From Armatimonadota bacterium (lineage in GTDB: Bacteria > Armatimonadota > JAAZEB01), in NCBI GenBank assembly GCA_016199585.1, contig JACQGM010000305.1:1-37893 (forward strand): a stretch of DNA of 37,893 nucleotides, in the 5' to 3' direction. Positions 16,038 to 24,983 of this stretch are shown here, one piece after another (the stretch's first letter is position 1; every line of letters starts with the position of its first letter). A program made the translations under genes and the position numbers. Below the pieces are notes generated by a model that saw nothing but the letters and a program-made list of their open reading frames with translations, had not been told where the DNA came from and did not search any database.

Positions 16038-17180
16038 ATGTCAGACCCCGGTGGGATGGTGGAGCGGTTGTGGGGCGGCGCGCCGATCATCGCCCCGCAA
16101 GGTGAGGGATGGGAGAGCGGACATACCTACAACGCCGCGGCCGTGCGGCTGCCTCCGTCTGACGCGCCGCTCATTCGCGGGCTTCTCGGCCGGGACCCCG
16201 GTGCGGACCCCGCCCGGCGCGACGGCATCGTCGCCATCTTCTACCGCGCGCAGCCGCTCGTGAGCCCCGGTTTCCCCGCGCCCCGCTCCTCCATCGGGCT
16301 GGCGCTCTTCACCCCGGAGCTGCGGCTGCTTCGCCGCCTCCCGGAGCCGGTGATGCGCCCCTCCGAGGACCTGGATGGCTTCGACCGCAACGGCGTCGAG
16401 GATCCCCGCGTCACCCGCCTGGGAGACACGTTCTACCTCGTCTACTGCGGCTTCGCCACCCGGCCCGGCGCGTCCGACCTGGTGCAGGTCTGCCTGGCGC
16501 GCTCCGATGACCTTCTCCACTGGGAGAAGCTGGGACCCGTGCCGGGCGAGGTGAACACCGCTCAGAACAAGGACGGCGTCCTCTTTCCCGAGGCGATGGA
16601 CGGGCGCTACTTCCTACTCCACCGTCCGATGGTGGGGCCGCCCTCGCAGTTCCGCATCGAGCTGGCGGTCAGCAACTCCCCGACCGGCGTCTGGCGCAAC
16701 TGCGGCCCGATCCTCGCCGCTCCCGCCGACCCAATCTGCCGCCATGCCTGGCCGGGCGCCGGGAGCGTGCCGATCCCGCTGGGTGAGCGCCGCTACCTGG
16801 CGATCCACCACACGGGCCACCGCTTGAAGGATGGCCGGCTGTGGTACACCGCCGGAGCCGCCCTCCTCGATTTCCGCCGCTTCTCTCCCGACCGCCCCGC
16901 CGCCATCGTCGAAACGAGCGTGGAGCGCCTCCTCGTGCCCGAGACACCCTTCGAGCGCAGCCGGCGCAACGGGGCGCCGGTGCCGCTGGATTGCGTCTTC
17001 CCCTGCGGCAGCTACGAACACGACAGCCATGTCCACGTGGTATACGGCGGACGAGATTCCTACACCCTCGCGGCGCGCGTGGATCGGGAGGCGCTCCTGG
17101 CGCGCCTCCGCGACGCCGCCCCCCGCGGATGCGATACGGATGCAGGATCCTCTTCGGGGTGTGGCGAACAGCCTGAATGA
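16038..17180 (+). CDS. Glycoside hydrolase family 130 (beta-mannoside phosphorylase-like)
   Basis: This is a 380-residue five-bladed beta-propeller enzyme of GH130, whose members phosphorolyse beta-mannosides (mannosyl-glucose, mannobiose or mannosyl-N-acetylglucosamine) to mannose 1-phosphate, or hydrolyse them. The diagnostic block is NGVEDPRVTRLGDTFYLVYCGF, with the proposed acid Asp122. Supporting blocks are IGLALFTPELRLLRRL, NKDGVLFPEAMDGRYFLLHRP, PGAGSVPIPLGERRYLAIHHTG and CVFPCGSYEHDSHVHVVYGGRDSYTLAARV, the last typical of the C-terminal blades. No signal peptide is seen, so it is cytosolic. The ATG at 16038 fits the family start, but the nearest purine-rich site is 18 nt away; ATG 16056 is an alternative. 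Substrate is undetermined. Confidence 0.88.
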   Translation: MSDPGGMVERLWGGAPIIAPQGEGWESGHTYNAAAVRLPPSDAPLIRGLLGRDPGADPARRDGIVAIFYRAQPLVSPGFPAPRSSIGLALFTPELRLLRRLPEPVMRPSEDLDGFDRNGVEDPRVTRLGDTFYLVYCGFATRPGASDLVQVCLARSDDLLHWEKLGPVPGEVNTAQNKDGVLFPEAMDGRYFLLHRPMVGPPSQFRIELAVSNSPTGVWRNCGPILAAPADPICRHAWPGAGSVPIPLGERRYLAIHHTGHRLKDGRLWYTAGAALLDFRRFSPDRPAAIVETSVERLLVPETPFERSRRNGAPVPLDCVFPCGSYEHDSHVHVVYGGRDSYTLAARVDREALLARLRDAAPRGCDTDAGSSSGCGEQPE

Positions 17181-17213
17181 TCACCGAACACTACAGGGGG
17201 CCGCGCCTGGGCC

Positions 17214-17244
17214 TTTACAGACGCACCCCCTTTTCGGGTATAAT
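17214..17244 (+). promoter_or_regulatory. Promoter of the 391-residue unknown gene
   Basis: A perfect TATAAT (17239-17244) is preceded by TTTACA (17214-17219) with a 19-bp spacer. It lies just before AAGGAGG (17251-17257) of the next gene, so the untranslated leader would be about 15 nt. Confidence 0.65.
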
Positions 17245-17265
17245 GGGATCAAGGAGGAAGGACGC

Positions 17266-18441
17266 ATGGCCACCGCGCCCGTCAACTGCGGCAGGCAACT
17301 GGATCACCATCGCGTGGCGCTGCTGAAGAGCCTGGCAACCAACAACCGGTTCTACATGCTCGTATCGCCGGAAAGTGGTCTCAAGAACGCCGACACGATT
17401 GATGCCTTCCCGCCAGACGCGCTTCTCGGCATTGCTTACCCCTGCCTGGAGGACGGGCTGAACGACTTCGCCATCATCCGCTCCACCTTCGAGACGATGG
17501 ACCAGTTCCCCGACGACGAGGAACTCCGCGAGGAGTTGCTGGAGATCATCGCCGACGCCCAGGGGAAGCTCACCCGCCGCCTCACCGAGCTGCGCGACCG
17601 CGTCGCGGATGGACGGGCCCTCTTCCTCGGCACCGACCTGAAGGACTTCAAGGAGTACGTCATCAACCTGGCTACCAAGGGTGTCCCCCGCAGGACCCTG
17701 GACAGCATGATGAAGCTCGACGTCTTCGAGTCCGTGGCCACCGCGGACGCGCTCCTCAGCGGCCAGTTCGAGTCCGAGTTCATGTACGTCTACGAGCTCA
17801 TGCCGGCGCACTCGTTGGAGACCATCCGGGATCTGGCGCCGCGGCCGTTCGTCAGCCGCGTCTTCGAGGACGTGCTCTCGTCCGTGGAATGCCCGGAGAA
17901 CTACCAGGACAAGCACACCTTCGACCGGAACGTCTTCCAGAAGTTCATCGCCCTGATGTTCGTCAACTACGCCACCACGGAGCCGGTGTTCTACGGCACC
18001 AACAAGGCGGACTACGGCGTCTCGGCCGATAAGGCGATGGACGCCACCCCGCTCTACGTCGCCGTGGGGCAGGCGCTGCGCACGGCGGATGGCCGCGTGA
18101 CGAAGGAGCCGGTGGAGCCGGTGCGCCTGGTGGGCCCGCAGGATGCCGACCAAGCGGCGGCGCCGCCCCCCGTGGGCACGCCACTGGAACAGGTCGTCGC
18201 CGGAGCCGTGAGTCGCACCATCGAGCTCTCCAACCTCCCGATCGCCGATCAGCAGCTCCTCGAGCACATGACGCGCGTCGCGGAGACGGCGCGCATCCTG
18301 GGCCACCTCGACAGCCCGCGCGCCCGGGAGTGCGGCGAGCTGATCCTGCGCGCCACGCACCGCCTCTTCACCGAGCTGCGCGCGATGGGGATCATCTCGC
18401 CCGCCGCCGACAGCCCGGTGGGCTCCGGACACCAGAGCTGA
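17266..18441 (+). CDS. Conserved-looking soluble protein of unknown function
   Basis: This is a 391-residue protein that I do not recognise. It has no signal peptide or membrane segment. The first 100 residues are mixed, starting MATAPVNCGRQLDHHRVALL. Then comes an acidic helical stretch (PDDEELREELLEIIADAQGKLTRRLTELRDRV, roughly residues 80-120) that may form a coiled coil. The central part is rich in aromatic and acidic residues (FESEFMYVYELMPAHSLETI). A Pro/Ala linker near 285-305 leads to a C-terminal helical domain of about 85 residues. Expression signals are strong: TATAAT upstream and AAGGAGG 8 nt before ATG 17266. The following peptidase gene begins 76 nt after its stop and may be cotranscribed. 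Confidence 0.75.
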   Translation: MATAPVNCGRQLDHHRVALLKSLATNNRFYMLVSPESGLKNADTIDAFPPDALLGIAYPCLEDGLNDFAIIRSTFETMDQFPDDEELREELLEIIADAQGKLTRRLTELRDRVADGRALFLGTDLKDFKEYVINLATKGVPRRTLDSMMKLDVFESVATADALLSGQFESEFMYVYELMPAHSLETIRDLAPRPFVSRVFEDVLSSVECPENYQDKHTFDRNVFQKFIALMFVNYATTEPVFYGTNKADYGVSADKAMDATPLYVAVGQALRTADGRVTKEPVEPVRLVGPQDADQAAAPPPVGTPLEQVVAGAVSRTIELSNLPIADQQLLEHMTRVAETARILGHLDSPRARECGELILRATHRLFTELRAMGIISPAADSPVGSGHQS

Positions 18442-18517
18442 TCCCGTCCGCACGGATGGATCTGCTCTTTCGCCCTGTCGCGGCCCCGGGGATCCGGGCG
18501 CGCCCGGAGGATCGCCG

Positions 18518-19471
18518 ATGAGTCGCCGGACCAGCCCCGATGCACCCGCTTCCCGGCGCCCCGGTGTTGCGGCCGCGCTACCCAACCACCTCGCGAGCCA
18601 CTGGCCGCGCGTCCTGCGCCTCCTGGCTTCGGTGCTCTGCCCGGCCCTGGCCATGGCGGCCGGCCCCGAGGAACCCTGGCGCTCGATGGGCGAGCCGGGC
18701 ATCCAGGTCATCTACGCGCGCGGCCGGGAGGAGACGGCGCGGAGCGCCCTGGATGCCGCCCGCGCTACCACCGACCGCACCGCCCGCGAGTTGGGCCTGG
18801 CCCGTCCTCGCCCCATCGCCGTCGTCCTCCACCCTACGCACGCCGGCTTCGCCCGGGCCGCCGGCATCCGGCGCCGCGACCTCGTGGTCGGTATCGCCGT
18901 CGCGGCCGGCGACACCGCCCACATTGACGCCTCCGGGGTGCTCGCAGACGTGCCGACGGTGGTCGCGCACGAGGTGGCCCACCTGCTCCTGGTCCAGGCG
19001 ACGGCGGGCGCGCGCCTGCCCCGCTGGTTCGACGAGGGCTACGCCGAGCACGCTTCCGCGCCGGCGCGCTGGCCCGCGCGCGAGCGCCTGGCCGAGCACC
19101 AGAGCCGCGGCCGCCTGTTCGCTCTCTCCGACCTGGAGTCTGACTTCCCGCGTGGAGAGGCCGCCGCCTCGGTGGCCTACGACCAGAGCCACGCCCTGGT
19201 CGCCTACATCCTGGAGCACTCCCCGCCCGGAGCGCTGCCGGAGCTGACGCGCCGCCTCCGCTCCGGACAGGCATTCCCCGAGGCTCTGGCGGAGAGCACG
19301 GGCCGGCGCCTGGCCGATTGGGATGCCGCCTGGCGCGCCGACTTCCGGGGGCGCTTCCGGTGGCACTCCTGGGTGATGGCCGGCGCGGGAGCCACGGGGA
19401 TCCTCATGGCGGCGCTCTGCGTCCTGGCCTTCCGCGCCATCCGGCGCCGGAAGGAGCAGCTCCCGGAGTGA
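18518..19471 (+). CDS. Membrane-anchored gluzincin (peptidase MA-like)
   Basis: This is a 317-residue putative zinc metallopeptidase of the peptidase-MA type. It has an N-terminal export segment (about residues 31-48, VLRLLASVLCPALAMAA), a catalytic domain with HEVAH (151-155) and the downstream WFDEGYAEH (Glu173 or Glu177 as third ligand), and a C-terminal membrane helix (about 285-305, VMAGAGATGILMAALCVLAF) followed by RRRK. This topology places the catalytic domain outside the cytoplasm, anchored at its C-terminus. ATG 18518 follows GGAGG (18506-18510) at 7 nt. The substrate is unknown. Neighbours (unknown upstream, HEAT-repeat protein downstream) give no clear pathway. Confidence 0.85.
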   Translation: MSRRTSPDAPASRRPGVAAALPNHLASHWPRVLRLLASVLCPALAMAAGPEEPWRSMGEPGIQVIYARGREETARSALDAARATTDRTARELGLARPRPIAVVLHPTHAGFARAAGIRRRDLVVGIAVAAGDTAHIDASGVLADVPTVVAHEVAHLLLVQATAGARLPRWFDEGYAEHASAPARWPARERLAEHQSRGRLFALSDLESDFPRGEAAASVAYDQSHALVAYILEHSPPGALPELTRRLRSGQAFPEALAESTGRRLADWDAAWRADFRGRFRWHSWVMAGAGATGILMAALCVLAFRAIRRRKEQLPE

Positions 19472-19592
19472 GTGGCGGTGAAGGTTCCGTGCGCCGGTGG
19501 CATCCAATTCAGTACGGGTACCTCGGACGGCCGCCAGGCGGGCGGTTGCTTGCCGTACGGATCGGTCGCCCATCTGTACTCAGGAGGCGATC

Positions 19593-21962
19593 ATGAAGCG
19601 CGAAGCGCGTCGCAGCGGGGGCATCACTGGCCTGGCCGTGCTGCTGTCACTGGTAGTGACGGGCGGCGGTCTGGTGCTGTTGATGAAGGGCAGCGCCCGC
19701 GGCGGGCAACAAGGGCACCGTGGGCGGAGTTCTGATCCGGGCGCACCAGCCACGGCTGGCCATCAGGAGCCGCCGGGCGTTGGCCGCCATGCCGGACGCG
19801 CGCTCGAAGGCGCGCGTGCCGAGCGCCACTTCCTGTCTACACAGCGTGCCAGTGGCGCGGGCCCGGTTGGGCCCGGATCCGGCGCCGCGCCTGCGCCCGG
19901 GGCCGACACGCGCGCACCGTCGCCGGCAGTTGCTGCCGACGCCATCCGAACCGAAAGCGTGCCTTCCCTGCTGGCGCGGCTGTCGTCACCGGATGCTGAG
20001 AGCCGGCGCGCGGCGGCGATGGAGTTGGGGGATCGCGAGGAAGCTCGCGCCCTCGATCCGCTGATCCGCCTGCTCAGCGACCCGGAGGCGCGGGTCCGAG
20101 GGGCAGCCGTGGGGGCCCTGGCGCGGCTGCGCGGGCCGGAGGCGGTGGATGCCCTCACCCGTGCGCTGGCGGCGGATGCAGACCTGGAGGTCCGGCGCAC
20201 GGCGGCCAACTCCCTGGAACAGCTCCGCAATCCGCGCGCCATCCCGGCGCTGATCGCCGCCCTGATGGACGAGGATGAGATGGTGCGCCACTCCGCCGCC
20301 CTGGCGCTCGCGTCCCTGGGGCCGCCCGCCGTCGATCCGCTCATCGCCGCCCTGCGGGACGGTGATGAGCGCGCGCAAGCGGCGGCCGTTGCCGGACTAC
20401 GGCGGCTGGATGATCCGCGCCGCGCGCAGCCGCTGCTGGAGGCACTGAAGGCCGCAAGCCCCCGCGTGCGCGCCCGCGCCGCCGCCGCGCTGGGGGAGAT
20501 GAAGGAGCCTCGTGCCTTTGAGCCGCTGCTTGCGATGGCTGCCGGGAACGCAGTGGAATACGTGCGGCGGCAGGCGATCAGCATGCTCCCCTGTGTTGAC
20601 CCGGAGCGCTCCGTCGATCCGCTGGTCAGCGTGCTGAAGGACCCATCGCGGCACGTCCGCGGCGACGCAGTGTATGCCCTCGGGCAGACGAAGATCCCGC
20701 GCGCCCTCCCCGCGGTGAAGGGGGCCCTGAAGGATGAGAGTGATCAGGTGCGGGCGATGGCCGTCATCGCCTTGGGCCAGATCGACAAGGGACGCATCGC
20801 TCCCCTGCTGGCAGCACTGGATGACCCGAGCGCCTCGGTGCGAAGGGTCGCCGTAGGAGCGCTGGCTTCCTCCGGGCATCCGGACGCGGTGCCGGCCGTG
20901 CTGGGGGCGCTGCGCGACCCGGACTCCTCGGTCTCCTCCGCCGCGGTAGAGGCGGCCGTGCGTATCGGCGACCGGCGTGCCGTACCGCCGCTGCTCGGCC
21001 TACTCAACGGAACCGATCAGCGAGTGCATCCCGAGGTGATCCACGCGCTCGGCAAGCTCGGGGACCCACGGGCGGCCTCCTCCCTCATCCCCCTCCTGAA
21101 GGATCCCGATCCACTCACGCGTTACAGGGCCGCGGAGGCGCTGGGCCGCATCGGGTCCCGCGAGGCAGTGGGACCCCTGATCGCCGTCCTGGGCGATACC
21201 GGTAAGGGTTGGGCTGGCGAGGGCTGCATCGCGCAGGAGGACACGGTAGGTGGTGCAGCAGCCACCGCCCTCGGCAAGATGGGTGACACGCGCGCTGTCG
21301 AGCCGCTGATCGGAGCCCTCAGCCACGAGGAACCCACCATCCGCCAGGCCGCGGCCGCCGCCTTGGGTGTTCTGGGCGACCGCCGGGCGGTCGAGCCGCT
21401 CATCCGGCTGTTGGGGGACACAGAAACGTTCTACTGGGCGGCAACGGCGCTGGGCAAGCTGCGCGATCCCCGCGCTCTCAAACCCCTCCTGGCCCTGGCG
21501 GCACACGCCGACCGGCGGCGTCGCTCGGCCGCCGCCACGGCCCTCGGCGAGCTGGGCGACGCGCGAGCCGTAGGGGCGATCCTCGCTCGGCTGGCGGACT
21601 CCGACGTCTATGTCCGGGCGCACGCGGCCACCGCCCTCGGGAAGATCGGCGACCGCCGGGCGACGGAGCCGCTACTGGCCGCCCTGGCTGATCCCAGTGA
21701 CTATGTCCAGCAATCCACCGTCATGGCGCTGGGTGATCTTCGCAACGCTCGCGCCGTTCCCGCCCTCGTTGAGATCCTGCAACACGGGCGGTCCTTCCTG
21801 CCGCAGCACGCCGCCGAGGCGCTCGGCAAGATCGGCGACCGTCGGGCCGTCGGCGCCCTGAAGGATGCCCTCACCAGTGAAGACCCACGCCTGCGCGCCA
21901 GTGCGGCGCAGGCCCTGAAAGCGATCACCGGGCGGGACGCGGAAGCCCGCCCCACCCGGTAG
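19593..21962 (+). CDS. Membrane-anchored HEAT-repeat protein
   Basis: This is a 789-residue protein with a short basic N-terminus and one membrane helix (about residues 10-30, GITGLAVLLSLVVTGGG). A low-complexity Gly/Ala/Pro linker follows to about residue 110. Then come about 21 HEAT repeats of roughly 31 residues of the PBS-lyase type (consensus A..ALG.lgD.RAVePLl.aL.D.d..VR). Such solenoids are protein-binding scaffolds. One repeat near residue 540 is lengthened by about 14 residues (GDTGKGWAGEGCIAQED). No catalytic domain is visible. The solenoid is probably extracytoplasmic (inside-positive N-terminus). ATG 19593 has AGGAGG (19582-19587) at 5 nt. It starts 121 nt after the peptidase gene. 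Confidence 0.88.
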   Translation: MKREARRSGGITGLAVLLSLVVTGGGLVLLMKGSARGGQQGHRGRSSDPGAPATAGHQEPPGVGRHAGRALEGARAERHFLSTQRASGAGPVGPGSGAAPAPGADTRAPSPAVAADAIRTESVPSLLARLSSPDAESRRAAAMELGDREEARALDPLIRLLSDPEARVRGAAVGALARLRGPEAVDALTRALAADADLEVRRTAANSLEQLRNPRAIPALIAALMDEDEMVRHSAALALASLGPPAVDPLIAALRDGDERAQAAAVAGLRRLDDPRRAQPLLEALKAASPRVRARAAAALGEMKEPRAFEPLLAMAAGNAVEYVRRQAISMLPCVDPERSVDPLVSVLKDPSRHVRGDAVYALGQTKIPRALPAVKGALKDESDQVRAMAVIALGQIDKGRIAPLLAALDDPSASVRRVAVGALASSGHPDAVPAVLGALRDPDSSVSSAAVEAAVRIGDRRAVPPLLGLLNGTDQRVHPEVIHALGKLGDPRAASSLIPLLKDPDPLTRYRAAEALGRIGSREAVGPLIAVLGDTGKGWAGEGCIAQEDTVGGAAATALGKMGDTRAVEPLIGALSHEEPTIRQAAAAALGVLGDRRAVEPLIRLLGDTETFYWAATALGKLRDPRALKPLLALAAHADRRRRSAAATALGELGDARAVGAILARLADSDVYVRAHAATALGKIGDRRATEPLLAALADPSDYVQQSTVMALGDLRNARAVPALVEILQHGRSFLPQHAAEALGKIGDRRAVGALKDALTSEDPRLRASAAQALKAITGRDAEARPTR

Positions 21963-21985
21963 CCGGGGAGTCCCGACTGCCACCC

Positions 21986-23053
21986 TTACCCGGACGCGGC
22001 CCCCGCCTCCAGGGGCACCACGCCCAGCGTCAGCTTCGCGTGCTCCCGCAGCACCAGCAACTCGTAGCGGAAGTTGGCCGGGCGCGAGCTGAGGACGCGG
22101 TGGAGGTCGTCCAGGTTACGCATTGCCTCGCCATCGAAGGAGAGGATGACGTCGTTCAGGCGCAGGCCGGCCCGGGCGGCCGGACTGCCCGGCTGCACCT
22201 GCGCCACCAGCACGCCGCTCTCCGCGGGGAGGTCGAGGATACGCACGTTCCGCCGATGGAACGGCCGCGTCTGTCCCCCGATCCCGAGGTACCCCCGGGA
22301 GACCTTCCCCTGCGTGATCAGCATCGTCACCACCTGGCTGACGGTGTTCACCGGGATGGCGAAACAGATCCCCTGAGCCGGCACGATGACGGCGGTGTTG
22401 ATGCCGATGATCCGCCCGCGCGAGTCCACCAGCGGGCCGCCGGAGCTTCCGGGGTTCAGCGGCGCGTCCGTCTGCAGGATGTTGTCGATCAGGTGGCCGC
22501 TCTGGCTGCGCATCGAGCGACCGAGGGCGCTCACGATCCCCGCCGTCACCGTCGTCTGGAATCCGAAGGGATTCCCGATGGCGATCGCGACCTGGCCCAC
22601 GCGCAGCGAGTCGGAGTCCCCGAACTCCGCGTAGGGCAGGCCGTGCTCGTCCACCTTGATCACGGCGAGGTCCGTCTCCGGGTCGTCGCCGCGCACGTCG
22701 GCGGCGAGCGTGCGCCCATCGTTCAGCGTCACCTCGATGCGCAGGGCGTCGTGTACCACGTGTGAGTTGGTGACCACGAACCCGTCCGGGGTCACGATCA
22801 CCCCCGAGCCAGCCCCCTGCACCTCTCGCGGCGGCAGCGGACGCCCGTCGCGCCCGATCGGGCTGCGCGCCGCCGTCACCGCGATGTTCACCACCGCCGG
22901 GCTCACCCTATCGGCCACACCGGCAACCGCGCGCGAGTAGGCATCCAGCAGTTCCTCGCCGCTCCGACGGTCCGACGCCCCGATCCCCTCCATCACTCCC
23001 ACGTCGCCCGGCACCGTTGAGAGGAATGTGCCATATCGCTCCTGATCCCTCAT
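21986..23053 (-). CDS. htrA: HtrA/Deg-like serine protease with PDZ domain
   Basis: This is a 355-residue trypsin-like protease of the HtrA/DegP group involved in protein quality control. The catalytic triad is visible: His98 (TNSHVVHD), Asp128 (DPETDLAVIKV) and Ser204 (NPGSSGGPLVD). The helper motifs AIAIGNPFGFQTTVTAGIVSALGR and GICFAIPVNTV are also present. A single PDZ domain (about residues 260-345, GSPAARAGLRLNDVILSFDGE) closes the protein. No signal peptide or membrane helix is seen at the ATG at 23053, so it may be cytoplasmic, unlike DegP. A GGGAG site lies 3 nt before the ATG. It has its own strong promoter upstream and a 7-bp palindrome just beyond it, fitting stress control. Confidence 0.92.
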   Translation of the reverse strand: MRDQERYGTFLSTVPGDVGVMEGIGASDRRSGEELLDAYSRAVAGVADRVSPAVVNIAVTAARSPIGRDGRPLPPREVQGAGSGVIVTPDGFVVTNSHVVHDALRIEVTLNDGRTLAADVRGDDPETDLAVIKVDEHGLPYAEFGDSDSLRVGQVAIAIGNPFGFQTTVTAGIVSALGRSMRSQSGHLIDNILQTDAPLNPGSSGGPLVDSRGRIIGINTAVIVPAQGICFAIPVNTVSQVVTMLITQGKVSRGYLGIGGQTRPFHRRNVRILDLPAESGVLVAQVQPGSPAARAGLRLNDVILSFDGEAMRNLDDLHRVLSSRPANFRYELLVLREHAKLTLGVVPLEAGAASG

Positions 23054-23124
23054 GCTCTCCCTGCCGTTTCCAGGATCCCCTGCCCCATCCGAGATCGTTA
23101 AGTTACTTATCTATTTCCGGACTG

Positions 23125-23154
23125 ATTATACCACGGCTTCACGGCACGTATCAA
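23125..23154 (-). promoter_or_regulatory. Promoter of the HtrA-like gene
   Basis: Read on the minus strand, TTGATA (23154-23149) and a perfect TATAAT (23130-23125) are separated by 18 bp. The predicted start near 23118 gives a leader of about 65 nt. Confidence 0.7.
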
Positions 23155-23162
23155 GAGCGAGG

Positions 23163-23179
23163 TGAGTGTGGAACACTCA
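23163..23179. promoter_or_regulatory. Palindrome upstream of the htrA promoter
   Basis: TGAGTGT and ACACTCA form a perfect 7-bp inverted repeat around GGA, ending 8 nt upstream of the -35 element. The position suits an activator or repressor site. The regulator is unknown. It is shorter than a CIRCE element and its arms do not match one. Confidence 0.4.
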
Positions 23180-23276
23180 TGGGGATACCGGGTTTCCGGC
23201 TTCCGACTCGCAAGGTCCTCGCGGTGATGCCGCTGACCCCGGCGGCCCACGCAGCCGCATGACTGGTCCGCGTCAG

Positions 23277-23380
23277 TCATCCTGAGCCGCAGGCGAAGGA
23301 TCTCCCCCGGATGACCACAACAGGCCCGGACTGGTAGAGGAAACCCGGCGGAGATGCTTCGGTTCGGAACCTCAGCATGA
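23277..23380. repeat. Palindromic intergenic repeat
   Basis: The arms TCATCCTGAGCCGCAGGCGA...GATCTC (23277-23304) and GAGATGCTTCGG...CTCAGCATGA (23351-23380) are imperfect inverse copies. Elements with the same core (TCATCCTGAG...AAGGATCTC) are common as intergenic repeats in environmental bacterial genomes. It is non-coding. Confidence 0.55.
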
Positions 23381-23507
23381 CAGGGACGGCGGGTTGGGGC
23401 GGTCGCATCCGGACGGGGACACGCTGTGCGACCCCGTCCACCCCATGACAGGTGCGCCGGCTTGGGATGATTGCGCCCGGGCGGGGACACGCCGCGCGAG
23501 CCTGTTT

Positions 23508-23535
23508 CCCCCTGCGGCCACGGGGCCGCAGGGGG
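23508..23535 (-). terminator. Strong hairpin after the M81 gene
   Basis: CCCCCTGCGGCC (23508-23519) pairs perfectly with GGCCGCAGGGGG (23524-23535) around a 4-nt loop, 9 nt after the M81 stop. There is no U-tract on the minus-strand transcript, so it would be a hairpin-only terminator or a 3'-end stabiliser. Confidence 0.5.
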
Positions 23536-23543
23536 GGCCGGCA

Positions 23544-24983
23544 TCACCCGTGCAGGTCGGGATCCAGGGGCCAGATTGGCCGCTGGATGTGCCGGTAGGG
23601 CATCCGGGTGCGGACGTCCGGCGGGCCCACGTGGAAGATCGCCCCCGCGATCGGCTCGAAGGCGGCGCGGAAGTGGTTGGTGGACTTCAGCGCCAGGATT
23701 CTTTTCGCCAGCGGGTCCACGCCCGCGCCGGTGAAGGCATCCGGGTGGAAGGTCTGCGTCCGGCGGGTGTTGACGATGATCTCCATGCCTCCGCAGCGCA
23801 GGACGGCCGTATCCCCCAGGGAGATCGTGGCGCCGCTGAAGGGCTGGGTGACGTTCTGACGCAGGGCGACCACCTCCACCGCCAGGTCGAGCGGCATGTC
23901 GGAGAGCGGCTCGCTCTTCCCGCCCACGCGCATCGTCAGCCGCGCGCCCTCCCCGGCCGCCCGCGCGATGCCGACCGCCATCGGGTCCCAGATGCAGGCG
24001 AAGGCGGCGTCCTGCACCCCGGCCTCCAGGAGCTCTCGCAGCATCCGGGTGTTGTCTCCCGGGAACCCCCCGCCGGGGTTGTCCGCCACGTCGGCCAGCA
24101 CGACCGGGCCGCCCGTCGTTCGAGCCGCCTGGGCCAGCGCCTCCTGCGTGGTGACGTAGCGCGGGTGGGTCCGACCGCGCAGGGCGATCAACTCCCTGCC
24201 GAGATCCCCGGCCAGGGCGTCGCCGACGGCACGGTCGTCGTCGGTGATCACGAGCATCTTGGTGCCGATCTCAGGCACATCGCCGTAGGCGAAGCCGTGC
24301 GCGGTGGAGACGGAGAGCACGCGCCCCTTCCCCTCCAGGCTGCGCGTCTTCGCCACGAAGCTCTTCATCGGCTCCAGCGTGGTGAAGTAGCTGGAGATGA
24401 GGCGGCAGTCATAGACCGACATGACCGGCTTCGTCTTCCCCTCCAATGCGTCGCCGGTGAGCCGGAACACGTCCTCGGCCACGGGGGCGATGTCCGTGTG
24501 GGGGAACTCCTTATAGCAGCAGATGACGGTGGCGTGCTCCACCATCCGCCGGGTCAGGGAGCAGTGCGGGTCAATCTCGACCCCGATCGGCACGCGCGGA
24601 CCCACGGCCTGGCGCACGCGCTCGATCACGTCCCCTTCGCAATCGGGGTAGCCGTCGGCCACCATCGCCCCGTGCAGAGCCAGCAGCACGGCATCCACCG
24701 GGAGCGCCCGCTGGAGGTCTTCGAGGATCCACCCGCGCAAAGTCTCATAGCCGCTGCGGACGGTGATCCCCGACGGGCCGGTCTCGGCGCAGATGCTCTC
24801 CACCGTGCGCCAACCGCGGCTCTCCGCCATCCGGCGCCAGGTGAGCATCTGCACGGCGGCGAGGCTGAGATCCGTCTCCGGCACGCCCCCGCGGGACATT
24901 CCCCGGGTGAAGTCCGCCAGGCTGGTGGGCACGGCGGCGAAGGTATTCGTCTCGGTCATCAGGCTGGCTGTGAACAGCTTCAC
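23544..24983 (-). CDS. M81 family metallopeptidase (MlrC-like)
   Basis: This is a 479-residue protein of the M81 family, named after microcystinase C but widespread in bacteria that never meet microcystin. The N-terminal domain carries the zinc-site pattern DPHCSLTRRMVEHATV (Asp138, His140) and YKEFPHTD (His162), plus LALHGAM. The C-terminal domain carries VLADVADNPGGGFPGDNT. The start MKLFTASLMTETNTFA is the family's usual opening (FxhEtNTF), which fixes the GTG at 24983 as start. Only a weak GGGGAAG lies upstream. No signal peptide is visible. The natural substrate is unknown; family members are thought to cleave linear or unusual peptides. It is monocistronic. Confidence 0.9.
   Translation of the reverse strand: MKLFTASLMTETNTFAAVPTSLADFTRGMSRGGVPETDLSLAAVQMLTWRRMAESRGWRTVESICAETGPSGITVRSGYETLRGWILEDLQRALPVDAVLLALHGAMVADGYPDCEGDVIERVRQAVGPRVPIGVEIDPHCSLTRRMVEHATVICCYKEFPHTDIAPVAEDVFRLTGDALEGKTKPVMSVYDCRLISSYFTTLEPMKSFVAKTRSLEGKGRVLSVSTAHGFAYGDVPEIGTKMLVITDDDRAVGDALAGDLGRELIALRGRTHPRYVTTQEALAQAARTTGGPVVLADVADNPGGGFPGDNTRMLRELLEAGVQDAAFACIWDPMAVGIARAAGEGARLTMRVGGKSEPLSDMPLDLAVEVVALRQNVTQPFSGATISLGDTAVLRCGGMEIIVNTRRTQTFHPDAFTGAGVDPLAKRILALKSTNHFRAAFEPIAGAIFHVGPPDVRTRMPYRHIQRPIWPLDPDLHG

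Larger units (their letters stand above)
23180..23543. other. Non-coding gap with repeat and hairpin
   Basis: This is the rest of the gap between the HtrA-like gene and the M81 gene. It contains a palindromic repeat (23277-23380) and a strong GC hairpin (23508-23535). No credible gene was seen in either strand. Confidence 0.6.
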
